Under the pieces are notes generated by a model. That model had not been told where the DNA came from and did not search any database. It saw nothing but the letters and a program-made list of their open reading frames with translations. A stretch of 31,764 nucleotides of DNA, taken from assembly GCA_040757035.1 (NCBI GenBank), contig JBFLYM010000009.1:1-31764 (forward strand), given 5' to 3'. Positions 15,620 to 23,152 of the stretch are shown in pieces. Position 1 is the stretch's first letter; each line of letters opens with the position of its first letter. Source of the stretch: JAHJBR01 sp040757035. Lineage in GTDB: Archaea > Micrarchaeota > Micrarchaeia > Anstonellales > Bilamarchaeaceae. The position numbers and the translations under genes are program-made.

Positions 15620-15913
15620 GGGCTCGTAGCGCAGCTTGGATAGCGCAGCACTCTCCTACCTAATTCAGAAAGTACCGAAGAATTATTGCGTATTGGTTTG
15701 CTATATGTTCATGAACGAATCGTCGTTCATGACACTTCAAACTGTTCAAAATGGAGAAAGGTGAAGGTCGTGAGTTCAAATGTCAGCCCAAGGGGGCGCT
15801 GCCCCCTTAGTCCGACACCGCCCAAACCCCCAAAAATCAATATAATAGAATGTCAGCCCAAGGAGGCGCTGTCCCCTTGATGTGGATCTGGTATGAAAAT
15901 CTCACCGAGCCCG
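15620..15913 (+). tRNA. tRNA-Arg (CCU) with introns in the anticodon loop and the T loop
   Basis: The exons are 15620-15658, 15759-15780 and 15900-15913, giving 75 nt. The acceptor is GGGCTCG/CGAGCCC with discriminator G, the D arm GCGC/GCGC, the anticodon loop CTCCTAA, and the T arm GTGAG/CTCAC with loop TTCAAAT. Intron 1 (15659-15758, 100 nt) lies at 37/38: central helix CTCC/GGAG with 3-nt bulges TAC and AAA, and exon pairing CAC/GTG. It holds a perfect 10-bp hairpin at 15709-15732. Intron 2 (15781-15899, 119 nt) interrupts the T loop: central helix TTCA/TGAA, bulges AAT and AAT, exon helix GTGAG/CTCAC. Both are textbook 3-4-3 bulge-helix-bulge sites. The anticodon stem has one G27.A43 mismatch. 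Confidence 0.93.
15781..15878 (+). repeat. Duplicated hairpin unit inside the T-loop intron of tRNA-Arg
   Basis: TGTCAGCCCAAGG plus a GC-rich hairpin occurs at 15781-15808 and again at 15851-15878, a 70-bp spacing, with two differences in 28 positions. In copy 1 AAGGGGGC/GCCCCCTT is a perfect 8-bp stem with loop GCT; copy 2 has weakened pairing. Copy 1 begins exactly at the predicted 5' splice point. Confidence 0.8.
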
Positions 15914-15950
15914 ATTTTTAAAACAAATTAAAGCACATTCCAGAAGAAAT

Positions 15951-16032
15951 GTATAAATAGGTTCATGTTTATAATGTTGTACAACGGTGATGAAAAATGG
16001 TAAGGAATATTAAAGAATTGATTGAAGCATTA
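15951..16032 (+). promoter_or_regulatory. Promoter/leader/first-codon module shared with the Cys-rich membrane gene
   Basis: TATA box (GTATAAATAG), leader (ATGTTTATAAT), ribosome binding site GGTGAT, and the first eleven or so codons (AATATTAAAGAATTGATT) match the region 27613-27692 on the minus strand at most positions, although the two proteins differ after that. Confidence 0.75.
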
Positions 16033-16905
16033 ACAAGGAATATTGAAGAATGGATTGAAGTATCAAGATTGATTAAAGTATTAGAGAGCGGTGAACCTGA
16101 ATCGGTAAGAGCATCTGCAGCAGAGGCACTTGGAAACATAGAAGATCCACGTGCTGTTAAAGCTTTGATTGAAGCATTAAAGAACGGATCCAAACTGGTA
16201 AGAGCATCTGCAGCAGAGGCACTTGGAAACATAAAAGATTCACAGGCTGTCGAACCTTTGATTGAAGCATTAGAGAGCAATATGGCTAAAGAGGTAAGAG
16301 CATCTGCAGTATGGGCACTTGGAAACATAAAAGATCCACAGGCTGTCGAACCTTTGATTGAAGCATTAAAGAACGATAATGAATTGGTAAGAAGATATGC
16401 AGTATGGGCACTTGGAAACATAAAAGATCCACAGGCTGTCGAACCTTTGATTGAAGCATTAAAGAACGATAATGAATTGGTAAGAAGATATGCAGTATGG
16501 GCACTTGGAAACATAAAAGATTCACAGGCTGTCGAACCTTTGATTGAAGCATTAGAGAGCAATATGGCTAAAGAGGTAAGAGCATCTGCAGCATCGGCAC
16601 TTGGAAGAATAGTACAAGAACTTGCTGACATCAAGCAATTGACCAAAGAATTAGAGAACAAAGTCACTACTACATTGAATAAAGCATTAAAGAAGGAGGA
16701 AGCATATGTAAGAGAAACTATCACAGAAGTACTTGAAAAGATAAAGAACGCACATGAGAAACAGCAACGATCTATTATTCCATCCAAAACTCCTAAGAGA
16801 CAACAGATAATAAAAGAAGTTATACCACAAAAAACGACGGACAAAGATACAACATCACAGAAAGGAACACCTACTGATACATTGCCGCGTCAAACAGTGC
16901 AATGA
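15997..16905 (+). CDS. HEAT-repeat protein with nearly identical repeats
   Basis: It has 302 residues. Residues 37-193 are five HEAT-like units of 31-32 residues (VRASAAEALGNIKDPQAVEPLIEAL...), followed by one or two diverged units and a Lys/Thr/Gln-rich, probably disordered tail. Such PBS-lyase-type HEAT arrays form a protein-binding solenoid. No enzyme domain, signal peptide or membrane segment is present, so a scaffold or binding role is likely. The units are nearly identical at DNA level, showing recent duplication. GGTGAT lies just before the ATG, and a hairpin element follows the stop. A long open frame on the opposite strand is only a shadow of the repeats. Confidence 0.88.
   Translation: MVRNIKELIEALTRNIEEWIEVSRLIKVLESGEPESVRASAAEALGNIEDPRAVKALIEALKNGSKLVRASAAEALGNIKDSQAVEPLIEALESNMAKEVRASAVWALGNIKDPQAVEPLIEALKNDNELVRRYAVWALGNIKDPQAVEPLIEALKNDNELVRRYAVWALGNIKDSQAVEPLIEALESNMAKEVRASAASALGRIVQELADIKQLTKELENKVTTTLNKALKKEEAYVRETITEVLEKIKNAHEKQQRSIIPSKTPKRQQIIKEVIPQKTTDKDTTSQKGTPTDTLPRQTVQ
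16105..16575 (+). repeat. Five tandem 93/96-bp coding repeats
   Basis: Units start at 16105, 16198, 16294, 16387 and 16480. Units 3 and 4 differ only in the first dozen bases, and unit 5 differs mainly at its end, where it matches unit 2. The pattern points to repeat expansion or gene conversion within the gene. Confidence 0.9.
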
Positions 16906-16931
16906 AAATTGGAAATGCGAACTATAAAGTA

Positions 16932-16965
16932 TATACAATCCACGTTTTTTTAGTGGATTGGTATA
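16932..16965 (+). repeat. Hairpin element H2 downstream of the HEAT-repeat gene
   Basis: TATAC-AATCCAC (16932-16943) pairs with GTGGATT-G-GTATA (16953-16965) around a T7 loop: a 12-bp stem with a single bulge. It is the counterpart of H1 at 1516-1555. It lies about 30 bp after the HEAT stop and also just beyond the end of sufU on the other strand. Confidence 0.65.
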
Positions 16966-16966
16966 T

Positions 16967-17338
16967 TTACTTTATGTCCTTAATTCCAGCTTTTAGAGCT
17001 GTAAGTGGAAGAATAGCGCACTTTATTCTTGAAGGATTTTTGCTCAAATCAATTCCAATAAGCGAAAATATTTCTTTTTGCCCGATTTTTAGTAAATTAA
17101 TAATTTTTTTTCCCTTTATATATTCGGTGAGAAGAGAGGCAGACGCAGTGCTTATTGCACACCCATGTCCCTTAAATTTTGCATCTTTTATTTTATCTTT
17201 ATCTAATTTTACGAAAATGCTTATCATGTCTCCGCAAGACGGATTGTAATCTGTCTTTTTTATTTCAGCATCTTCTATTTCTCCAAAGTTTTTCGGATTT
17301 TTGTGCAGTTCTAAAACTCGTTCTATGTATATATCCAT
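16967..17338 (-). CDS. sufU: Iron-sulfur cluster scaffold, SufU/IscU type
   Basis: It has 123 residues. The three cluster-ligand cysteines of the NifU-N/IscU fold are present: Cys35 (NPSCGD), Cys60 (GHGCAIS) and Cys107 (RIKCAILPL), with Asp37 next to the first. It begins like the family (YIERVLELHKNPKNFGEIEDA). It receives sulfur from the cysteine desulfurase, whose gene ends 28 bp upstream on the same strand. It may act as scaffold or as sulfur shuttle; which one cannot be told from sequence. sufC-sufS-sufU form one unit. Confidence 0.92.
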   Translation of the reverse strand: MDIYIERVLELHKNPKNFGEIEDAEIKKTDYNPSCGDMISIFVKLDKDKIKDAKFKGHGCAISTASASLLTEYIKGKKIINLLKIGQKEIFSLIGIDLSKNPSRIKCAILPLTALKAGIKDIK

Positions 17339-17365
17339 CTTATCAAGTTCATTTTATCATTTTAT

Positions 17366-18580
17366 TCATGCAAAAACCTTTTTTGCTTTTTCAAGTGCAT
17401 GATAGAGAGCATTAATATCATTTTTATCATTATAGATATAGAAACTCGCACGCGCACTGTTTTCCAATCCAAATTTTTCATGCAAAGGTTGGGCGCAGTG
17501 ATGCCCTGATCTTATTGCAACACCTTCTGAATCTAAAACCTGCGCAATATCATGCGGATGAATTCCATCTATGTTGAACGCTATAAGTCCTATCCTTTTT
17601 TCTATATTTTCTGGACCGAATATTTTAAGCCCTTGTATGCACTGTATCTCTTTCATTGCATATTTCAACAATTTCAAATCATGCATTCTAATATTGCTCA
17701 TTCCGATTTTTTCTAAATATTCGATCGCACGTTTAAGACCAATTGCTCCTTCAACATTAGAAGTACCTGCTTCAAATTTTGCAGGTGGAACTGCATAGGT
17801 AGTTTCTTTTTCATGGACTTCAAAAACCATTTCGCCACCGTATAGAAATGGTTCCATCTTCTCTAAAATTTCATATTTTCCATAAAGTACGCCTATTCCC
17901 ATCGGCCCAAGCATTTTATGCCCAGTAAATGTAAAGAAATCTACTTCTAGTTTTTTTACATCTATTTTCATATGTGGTGTGCTTTGGCTTCCATCAGCAA
18001 GAAAAACACCTCCGTCTTCATGCACAATAGAAGCCATTTTTTTTATTTCATTAATTGTACCCAACACATTGGAAGCATGAACAATCCCTGCAAATATCGT
18101 GTTTTCAAGCTTGTTTAACTCGCTTTCCGGAATAATTCCTCCTCTATCTGGATATATTATTTCAAAATTCGCATTTTTCTTTTTTGCGAGTGTTTGCCAT
18201 GAAACAAAACTACTATGATGATCAATAATGCTTGTAACTATCTTGTCGTTTTTTTTTATTTGGTTCATTCCATACGCGTACATAACAAGATTAAGAGATT
18301 CTGTTGCATTTTTAGTAAATATTATCTCTTCTGGTTTTGCGTTTATGAATTGTGCGACTTTTTTTCTCGCTTCTTCGTAAGCAAGCGTTGCTTCTTCGGC
18401 GAGAGTGTGCACTCCGCGATGAATATTTGCGTTTTGAGTTGCATAGTACTGTGTTATCGCCTCTATTACCTGTCTTGGTTTTTGTGTGGTTGCTGCATTA
18501 TCCAAATAAACTAAACGCTTACCATTGATTTTTTTAGAAAGAATCGGAAAGTCTTTTTTTATGCGCTTAACATCGAACAT
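17366..18580 (-). CDS. sufS: Cysteine desulfurase SufS
   Basis: It has 404 residues and is a PLP enzyme that takes sulfur from cysteine for Fe-S clusters. The PLP lysine is Lys222 in TGHKMLGPMG. The persulfide cysteine is Cys362 in RSGHHCAQPL, in the tight loop that marks group II (SufS) desulfurases. VYLDNAATTQKP and NIHRGVHTL are N-terminal family motifs. Its start overlaps the end of sufC by 14 bp, so translation is likely coupled. SufU follows downstream. Confidence 0.96.
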   Translation of the reverse strand: MFDVKRIKKDFPILSKKINGKRLVYLDNAATTQKPRQVIEAITQYYATQNANIHRGVHTLAEEATLAYEEARKKVAQFINAKPEEIIFTKNATESLNLVMYAYGMNQIKKNDKIVTSIIDHHSSFVSWQTLAKKKNANFEIIYPDRGGIIPESELNKLENTIFAGIVHASNVLGTINEIKKMASIVHEDGGVFLADGSQSTPHMKIDVKKLEVDFFTFTGHKMLGPMGIGVLYGKYEILEKMEPFLYGGEMVFEVHEKETTYAVPPAKFEAGTSNVEGAIGLKRAIEYLEKIGMSNIRMHDLKLLKYAMKEIQCIQGLKIFGPENIEKRIGLIAFNIDGIHPHDIAQVLDSEGVAIRSGHHCAQPLHEKFGLENSARASFYIYNDKNDINALYHALEKAKKVFA

Positions 18581-19304
18581 AATCCTTCAACCATTCATAG
18601 CCTTTTTTCTCTATTTCCTTTGCGAATTTTGCTTTCCCGGATTTTATTATGTTGCCCGCTATCATAACATGCACAAAATCTGGTTTTATGTACTTTAGGA
18701 TGTTTGCGTAGTGCGTTATTATTAATATCATTGTGTTTCTGTTGCGCGCGCTTTTTATTGCATTGATGATCATTTTAAGCGAATCAACATCCACGCCGGA
18801 ATCAATTTCGTCAAGAATAATAAATTTTGGCCTAAGCGCAAGCATCTGTACTATTTCGCTTTTTTTCTTTTCTCCGCCAGAAAGTCCGGTGTTCAAATCG
18901 CGTGCAAGAAAAGTTTCGTCCATTTTTACTGATTTAGCGATTGCTCTTATTTCGTCGTTGAATTTAATTATATCACAATTTGTTTTGTCGCACGCATTTT
19001 TCGCCTTTCTAATGAAATTTATAAGCCCCAAACCTTCAACAGAAACCGGATTTTGAAATGCAACAAAGATGCCTTTTTTCGCTCTTTCATCAGGCGCTAA
19101 GTTTGCTACATTCTCATTATTTAATATTATTTTTCCGCTTGTTTTATATTTTGGATGTCCAGCAATTGCGTGAGTAAGCGTAGTCTTTCCGCTTCCGTTC
19201 GGACCCATTAAAACATGCATTTCGCCGTCATTTATTGAAAAATTCAGGTTCTGAATAATTTCTTTTTCATTGATGGTTACACAGAGTTTTTTTATTTTTA
19301 GCAT
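18567..19304 (-). CDS. sufC: SufC, ATPase of the Fe-S cluster assembly complex
   Basis: It has 245 residues and is a cytoplasmic ABC-type ATPase. Walker A is GPNGSGKT (34-41), the signature LSGGEKKKSE (141-150), Walker B FIILDEIDSGVD and the switch His in ITHYANIL. SufC normally works with SufB and SufD; neither gene is in this window, so they must lie elsewhere or be absent. It is the first gene of the sufCSU unit. A 26-bp sequence found also upstream of the Cys-rich membrane gene lies 40-65 bp before the start. Confidence 0.96.
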   Translation of the reverse strand: MLKIKKLCVTINEKEIIQNLNFSINDGEMHVLMGPNGSGKTTLTHAIAGHPKYKTSGKIILNNENVANLAPDERAKKGIFVAFQNPVSVEGLGLINFIRKAKNACDKTNCDIIKFNDEIRAIAKSVKMDETFLARDLNTGLSGGEKKKSEIVQMLALRPKFIILDEIDSGVDVDSLKMIINAIKSARNRNTMILIITHYANILKYIKPDFVHVMIAGNIIKSGKAKFAKEIEKKGYEWLKDYVRC

Positions 19305-19343
19305 ATATATTCACTCAATACTCACCTAATTATACCGATCCTC

Positions 19344-19369
19344 GGAAAAACTTAGTTGGTTGAGTATAT
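19344..19369. repeat. 26-bp dispersed repeat, copy 1 (sufC / flavin reductase intergenic)
   Basis: GGAAAAACTTAGTTGGTTG followed by AGTATAT; the same with one base change and one extra A occurs at 27732-27758. On its left it carries TATACCGATCC, the reverse complement of the right end of hairpin H1. On the minus strand both copies precede a gene. Confidence 0.6.
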
Positions 19370-19411
19370 CTCATGCAAAATTTTATAAATTTTTGAGTTG
19401 AACTTGTTTTT

Positions 19412-19936
19412 ATGGAAAATATAAGAAATATGAGAAATGCAGGGAATATGGAAAGCACTTTCATGGAAAAACCATATCATCTTCTTACTCCGATGCGCGT
19501 AACCCTTATAAGCGCAAGCAATAAGGGAAAGGATAATTTCATGCCTGCGAGTTGGTGCTTCCCGTTATCCTTTGAACCTGCTTTGTTTGGTGTTGCGATT
19601 GCACCAAAAAGATTTACACACGATATGATTAACGAAAGCAAAGAATACGTAATTAATATTCCTGGAATGGATTTAAAAGAAAAAATAGAAAAATTTGGAA
19701 GAATAAGCGGAAAAAATTGCGACAAATTCAAAGCGAGTGGACTCACACAAGAAAAATCAGAAAGCGTGCGTGCGGTTTCAATAAAAGAATGCTTAGCCAG
19801 TATTGAATGCAAAGTAATTAGTGAATTTACAACTGGCGATCACACGATTTTTGTTGGTAAAGTGCATAACATAAAAATCCGAAAGCGTGGAAAAGGAATT
19901 TATAACACACAAAATTCTAAACTTATTGTTTTTTAG
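19412..19936 (+). CDS. Flavin reductase-like (flavoredoxin-type) protein
   Basis: It has 174 residues and an FMN-binding split-barrel. MRVTLISASNKGKDNFMPASWCFPLSFEPALFGVAI and KEYVINIPGMDLKEKIEKFG match the flavin reductase-like family, which binds FMN and transfers electrons from NAD(P)H or ferredoxin to varied acceptors. The partner is unknown; the FNR-type reductase and the ferredoxin in this window are candidates. A TATA box TTTATAAATT lies about 25 nt upstream of the ATG, so the message is nearly leaderless. The first ~15 residues (NIRNMRNAGNMES) are repetitive, and translation could begin later. Confidence 0.85.
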   Translation: MENIRNMRNAGNMESTFMEKPYHLLTPMRVTLISASNKGKDNFMPASWCFPLSFEPALFGVAIAPKRFTHDMINESKEYVINIPGMDLKEKIEKFGRISGKNCDKFKASGLTQEKSESVRAVSIKECLASIECKVISEFTTGDHTIFVGKVHNIKIRKRGKGIYNTQNSKLIVF

Positions 19937-20124
19937 AGTTTGTCAAGCCTCAATGGCGCGCAAGAAGCGGACAAAATGTTATGCTAATTTTTTAAATTTC
20001 CAGTCAGAAAACGTTATAAAAAGTAGCTTTTATTCGAATTCGAGCCAGTGTTGTAAAAAATTCGGAATTACTAATACAAAAAGCTTTATAAAGGCTTCAT
20101 AATTCTAACAAATAGCGTGTACAT

Positions 20125-20898
20125 ATGGAAAAAACATTATCATCTTTCTTTAGAAAAGATCGTATTTCAACGGGCATAAAAGAACTTGACATTGCTCTTG
20201 AGGGTGGTTATCAAAACCCAGGAGCGATAATAATTCTTAGTTCCACCATCCAGGAAAAACTCGCGTTCGCGCTTCATTTTACACAAGCAGGAATAAATCG
20301 TGGAGAAAAGGTTGCGTATATTGCATTTGATCTTAGTCCAGATGAAATAGAAAAAAAAGCAGATGCATTTGGCATGGATTTTAAAACCCATGTTGGTAAG
20401 GAGCTTATCTTTATAGATGCTTATTCTCACACAATCAGGGTAAAACCTGCAGATCGTAATAAGGATATATCCATTCCCGGACCAGGAGCATTTAATGATC
20501 TTTCTCTTGCATTGAACGATATAATAAGACAGAGTGAAGAAGCTGATGGAACTAAAGGAATTGAGGAGAGTAAAGGAATTTTGGGAACCGAAAGAACCGA
20601 AGGCAAACGCATAAGAGTGATATTTCATTCGCTTTCCACACTTAGTTTATATTCTCAATTGGATGTCATAACAAAATTTCTTCATGTAATTCAAGGAAAA
20701 CTCAAAACAGCAAATGCAACCAGTCTTTGGCTTTTGGATGAAGGTGCATGCGACAAGAAATTTATATCAATTCTTGAAAGCATTTCAGATCAAAAACTTG
20801 TAATTTCTGATAAAGGAGGAGCGTACGAACTTAATGTTACAAATATACCAATACCTCTTTCAATGAAGATCGGTGCGGCTGGTATTGAAATTTTATAA
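20125..20898 (+). CDS. KaiC/RadA-superfamily protein without a Walker A motif
   Basis: It has 257 residues. The start RISTGIKELDIALEGGYQNPGAIIILSS... and GINRGEKVAYIAFDLSPDEIEKKADAFGMDF follow archaeal KaiC-like/Rad55-like ATPases. The position of GxxGxGKT instead reads LSSTIQEKLAF (38-48), with no P-loop Gly-Lys-Ser/Thr. The Walker B strand IRVIFHSLSTL lacks the aspartate. It is therefore probably not an ATPase. A polar insertion with TKGIEESKGILGTERTEGK repeats sits at about 145-165. A TATA-like AAAGCTTTATAAAGGC lies about 30 nt before the start. The XPD helicase follows after 47 bp on the same strand, hinting at a shared DNA-related role. Confidence 0.8.
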   Translation: MEKTLSSFFRKDRISTGIKELDIALEGGYQNPGAIIILSSTIQEKLAFALHFTQAGINRGEKVAYIAFDLSPDEIEKKADAFGMDFKTHVGKELIFIDAYSHTIRVKPADRNKDISIPGPGAFNDLSLALNDIIRQSEEADGTKGIEESKGILGTERTEGKRIRVIFHSLSTLSLYSQLDVITKFLHVIQGKLKTANATSLWLLDEGACDKKFISILESISDQKLVISDKGGAYELNVTNIPIPLSMKIGAAGIEIL

Positions 20899-20945
20899 AG
20901 TCACTATTTCCTATTGAAATCTATCTCCTATTGAAATGACTTATT

Positions 20946-22943
20946 ATGCCAGATATATATTTTCGCCATTTAAAAATGCGCGAACATCAGAAACAAATGA
21001 TTTACGATATTTATTCTGCGCTTGAACAAAAAAAACATCTTCTTGCACACGCACCTTGCGGATTAGGAAAAACAGATGCCGCACTTTCGCCAGCAATAAC
21101 ATACGCAATACGCAATAATCTAGATATTTATTTTCTCACTCCAAAAATTTCGCAGCATAAAATAGCCGTTGAAGTAATCAAAGGACTTAAAGAAAAATAT
21201 GGATTAGATGTGCGTGCAAGCGACATAATAGGAAGAAAATATGCATGCGTTCATCCTGCGCTGGAAAATCTTGACCATGATACATTCTATCAAACATGCG
21301 AGCATATGCGTAAAGAAAAAAAATGCGATTTTTGGACGAATATCAAAGGAACAACAAAAATAGAGGAAGCAAAGGCGAATATTCTGTTTGGAAAAATTCT
21401 TTCTGAATATGGAAATGCAAAAACCCATAATGAGCTTATCGCAATTGCAGAAAAGGCCAATATCTGTCCATACGAGATAATGATCAAACTCGCTTCATGT
21501 TCCAAAATTATAATAGCGGATTATTTTCATATTTTAGTACCGCAGATACGCGCTACCTTTCTCGCAAAAACAAAAAAGAAAATGGAAAATTCAATAATTA
21601 TAATAGATGAAGCGCACAATATTCCAAAGCGCATACGCGATTGCCTTTCTGTTTCTTTTAATAACCGCATGATTTTGCGAATGGAAAATGAAATAAAATT
21701 CCTTGGTGGAAATATGAAATTTGAAAAGGAATTTGTTTCATGGGCAAAACAGGAATTGAAAGATAATAAGAATAATACAAATAATATAGAAACAAATACA
21801 GAAACACTTATTTCTGCCGAACGATTCAACTCGCTACTCGCTTATTTTAACATGGAACTAAGTGAAATTATAGAATATTTTGAATTCGCTGGATCAGAAT
21901 ATATAGAAAAAGCTAAAAAAGCGAGTAAGACGGAAAAGACGAATCGTAAAAGTGCTTTGCTAAAATTTGCGATATTCTTGCGCGGTTGGTTTGAAGACAC
22001 GCAAAGTTCGATAAGAATATTGCGCGGAAGCGGTAATTTTTTTTCATTATCAAAGCGCTTTTTGGATCCAGGAATAATAACCTCGGAGCTGAATACCGCA
22101 CACTCGGTAATTCTCATGAGCGCAACTCTTTATCCTATGGCAATGTATCGCGATGTTTTGGGTCTGGATGAAAAACGCACACTAATGAAATTTTATCAAT
22201 CTCCATTCGCGCGATCCAACAAAATCAATATAATTACAGATGGAATTACTACCAAATTCTCGCGCCGCAATGTTGAAGAATTTGCAAAAATAGCAAAAGT
22301 AATAGAATGCGCACACTCGCTAAAGAAACGCACCGCGGTATTCTTTCCATCCTATAATGTACTTAATTCCGTTCTTCCATTCATAAGATCTAATCCAAAA
22401 TTCGTGCAGAATGAAAAAATGCATTCGCGCGATCTGCACAAACTCGCAAAAAATTTTTCCTCGAATGGCGGTATGCTTATTGCTGTGCAAGGCGGTTCTC
22501 TTTCAGAAGGCGTTGATTTCAATAATGGCGAAATAAAAACTGCAATATTGGTGGGAGTAGCATTAGAAGAACTCGGGCTTGAAATTAAGTGCTTAATAGA
22601 CTATTATCAAAAAAAATTTGGAATGGGTTGGGAATATGCGTATCTTTATCCTGCGGTTGTGCGGGCACTCCAATCTGCAGGAAGAGCAATAAGAAAAGAG
22701 GAAGACAAAGCGGCTATAATATATGTTGACGAGCGTTTCAATTGGCAGAACTATAGAAAGCTTTTTCCAAGCAATGAAAAATTCATTGTTATCAAACCTA
22801 ATGAATTGGAAAAATATTTGCGAGCGTTTTGGGAGGAAACGAATTTAAAGAACAGAATTGAAAGAAGTGAATCGAAAGAAAGAAGCGAATTTAAAAAACA
22901 TGGAACACATAAATTCTTCAATGATGATAGATGTGATCTTTGA
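20946..22943 (+). CDS. xpd: XPD/Rad3-family DNA helicase with Fe-S cluster
   Basis: It has 665 residues and is an SF2 5'-3' DNA helicase. Walker A is APCGLGKTDA (36-45), DEAH is at 221-224 and motif VI is VVRALQSAGRAIRKEED. Four cysteines, Cys101, Cys118, Cys127 and Cys174, match the [4Fe-4S] cluster needed for unwinding, so the enzyme depends on Fe-S assembly. An Asn/Thr-rich insertion (NKNNTNNIETNTET) lies at about 275-290, and the C-terminal ~25 residues are repetitive and charged (ERSESKERSEFKK). It is downstream of the KaiC-like gene and likely co-transcribed. Confidence 0.93.
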   Translation: MPDIYFRHLKMREHQKQMIYDIYSALEQKKHLLAHAPCGLGKTDAALSPAITYAIRNNLDIYFLTPKISQHKIAVEVIKGLKEKYGLDVRASDIIGRKYACVHPALENLDHDTFYQTCEHMRKEKKCDFWTNIKGTTKIEEAKANILFGKILSEYGNAKTHNELIAIAEKANICPYEIMIKLASCSKIIIADYFHILVPQIRATFLAKTKKKMENSIIIIDEAHNIPKRIRDCLSVSFNNRMILRMENEIKFLGGNMKFEKEFVSWAKQELKDNKNNTNNIETNTETLISAERFNSLLAYFNMELSEIIEYFEFAGSEYIEKAKKASKTEKTNRKSALLKFAIFLRGWFEDTQSSIRILRGSGNFFSLSKRFLDPGIITSELNTAHSVILMSATLYPMAMYRDVLGLDEKRTLMKFYQSPFARSNKINIITDGITTKFSRRNVEEFAKIAKVIECAHSLKKRTAVFFPSYNVLNSVLPFIRSNPKFVQNEKMHSRDLHKLAKNFSSNGGMLIAVQGGSLSEGVDFNNGEIKTAILVGVALEELGLEIKCLIDYYQKKFGMGWEYAYLYPAVVRALQSAGRAIRKEEDKAAIIYVDERFNWQNYRKLFPSNEKFIVIKPNELEKYLRAFWEETNLKNRIERSESKERSEFKKHGTHKFFNDDRCDL

Positions 22944-22959
22944 GTTTGCGCATAGTTAA

Positions 22960-23150
22960 ATATATTATATTTAAATGCGCGAACGATGATAAAAGACGTG
23001 CGGACTGAGTAGAATTCCTTTGGTTAGTGCGCAGCCAAAACTCTCGAAAAGCCCAGCTTTTCTCGATCGTTAGCCTGATACACGCCCTTTTTGACCAGTG
23101 GAGCACAGACAGGTCATTTCCGCATTAATTTCCTAAGGAAACGCGGTGTC
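22960..23150. ncRNA. Hairpin-rich intergenic region, possible non-coding RNA
   Basis: It is between convergent genes. A TATA-like ATATTTAAAT (about 22965-22974) could start plus-strand transcription near 22995. Stems include TTTGGTT/AGCCAAA (23019-23039), GAAAAGC/GCTTTTC (23046-23062), TGACC/GGTCA (23092-23116) and CCGC/GCGG enclosing TTTCC/GGAAA (23120-23146). Stem density and GC content exceed the surroundings. No known family is recognised; paired terminators are another explanation. Confidence 0.35.
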
Positions 23151-23152
23151 TT

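Noticed and set aside
15686..15880. 64-codon frame inside the tRNA-Arg gene
   Set aside because: It runs across both introns and an exon of the tRNA, and has no protein-like pattern.
16105..16575. CRISPR-like regular repeats
   Set aside because: They are contiguous in-frame protein repeats without unique spacers, and no cas genes are in the window.
15969..16844. 291-codon open frame on the minus strand opposite the HEAT gene
   Set aside because: It exists only because the repeat units lack stops in that frame. The plus strand has a promoter, a ribosome binding site and clear HEAT motifs.
22986..23008. Box C/D sRNA: ATGATAA, 12-nt spacer, CTGA
   Set aside because: The spacing fits, but box C has a mismatch and no matching C'/D half follows at the right distance.
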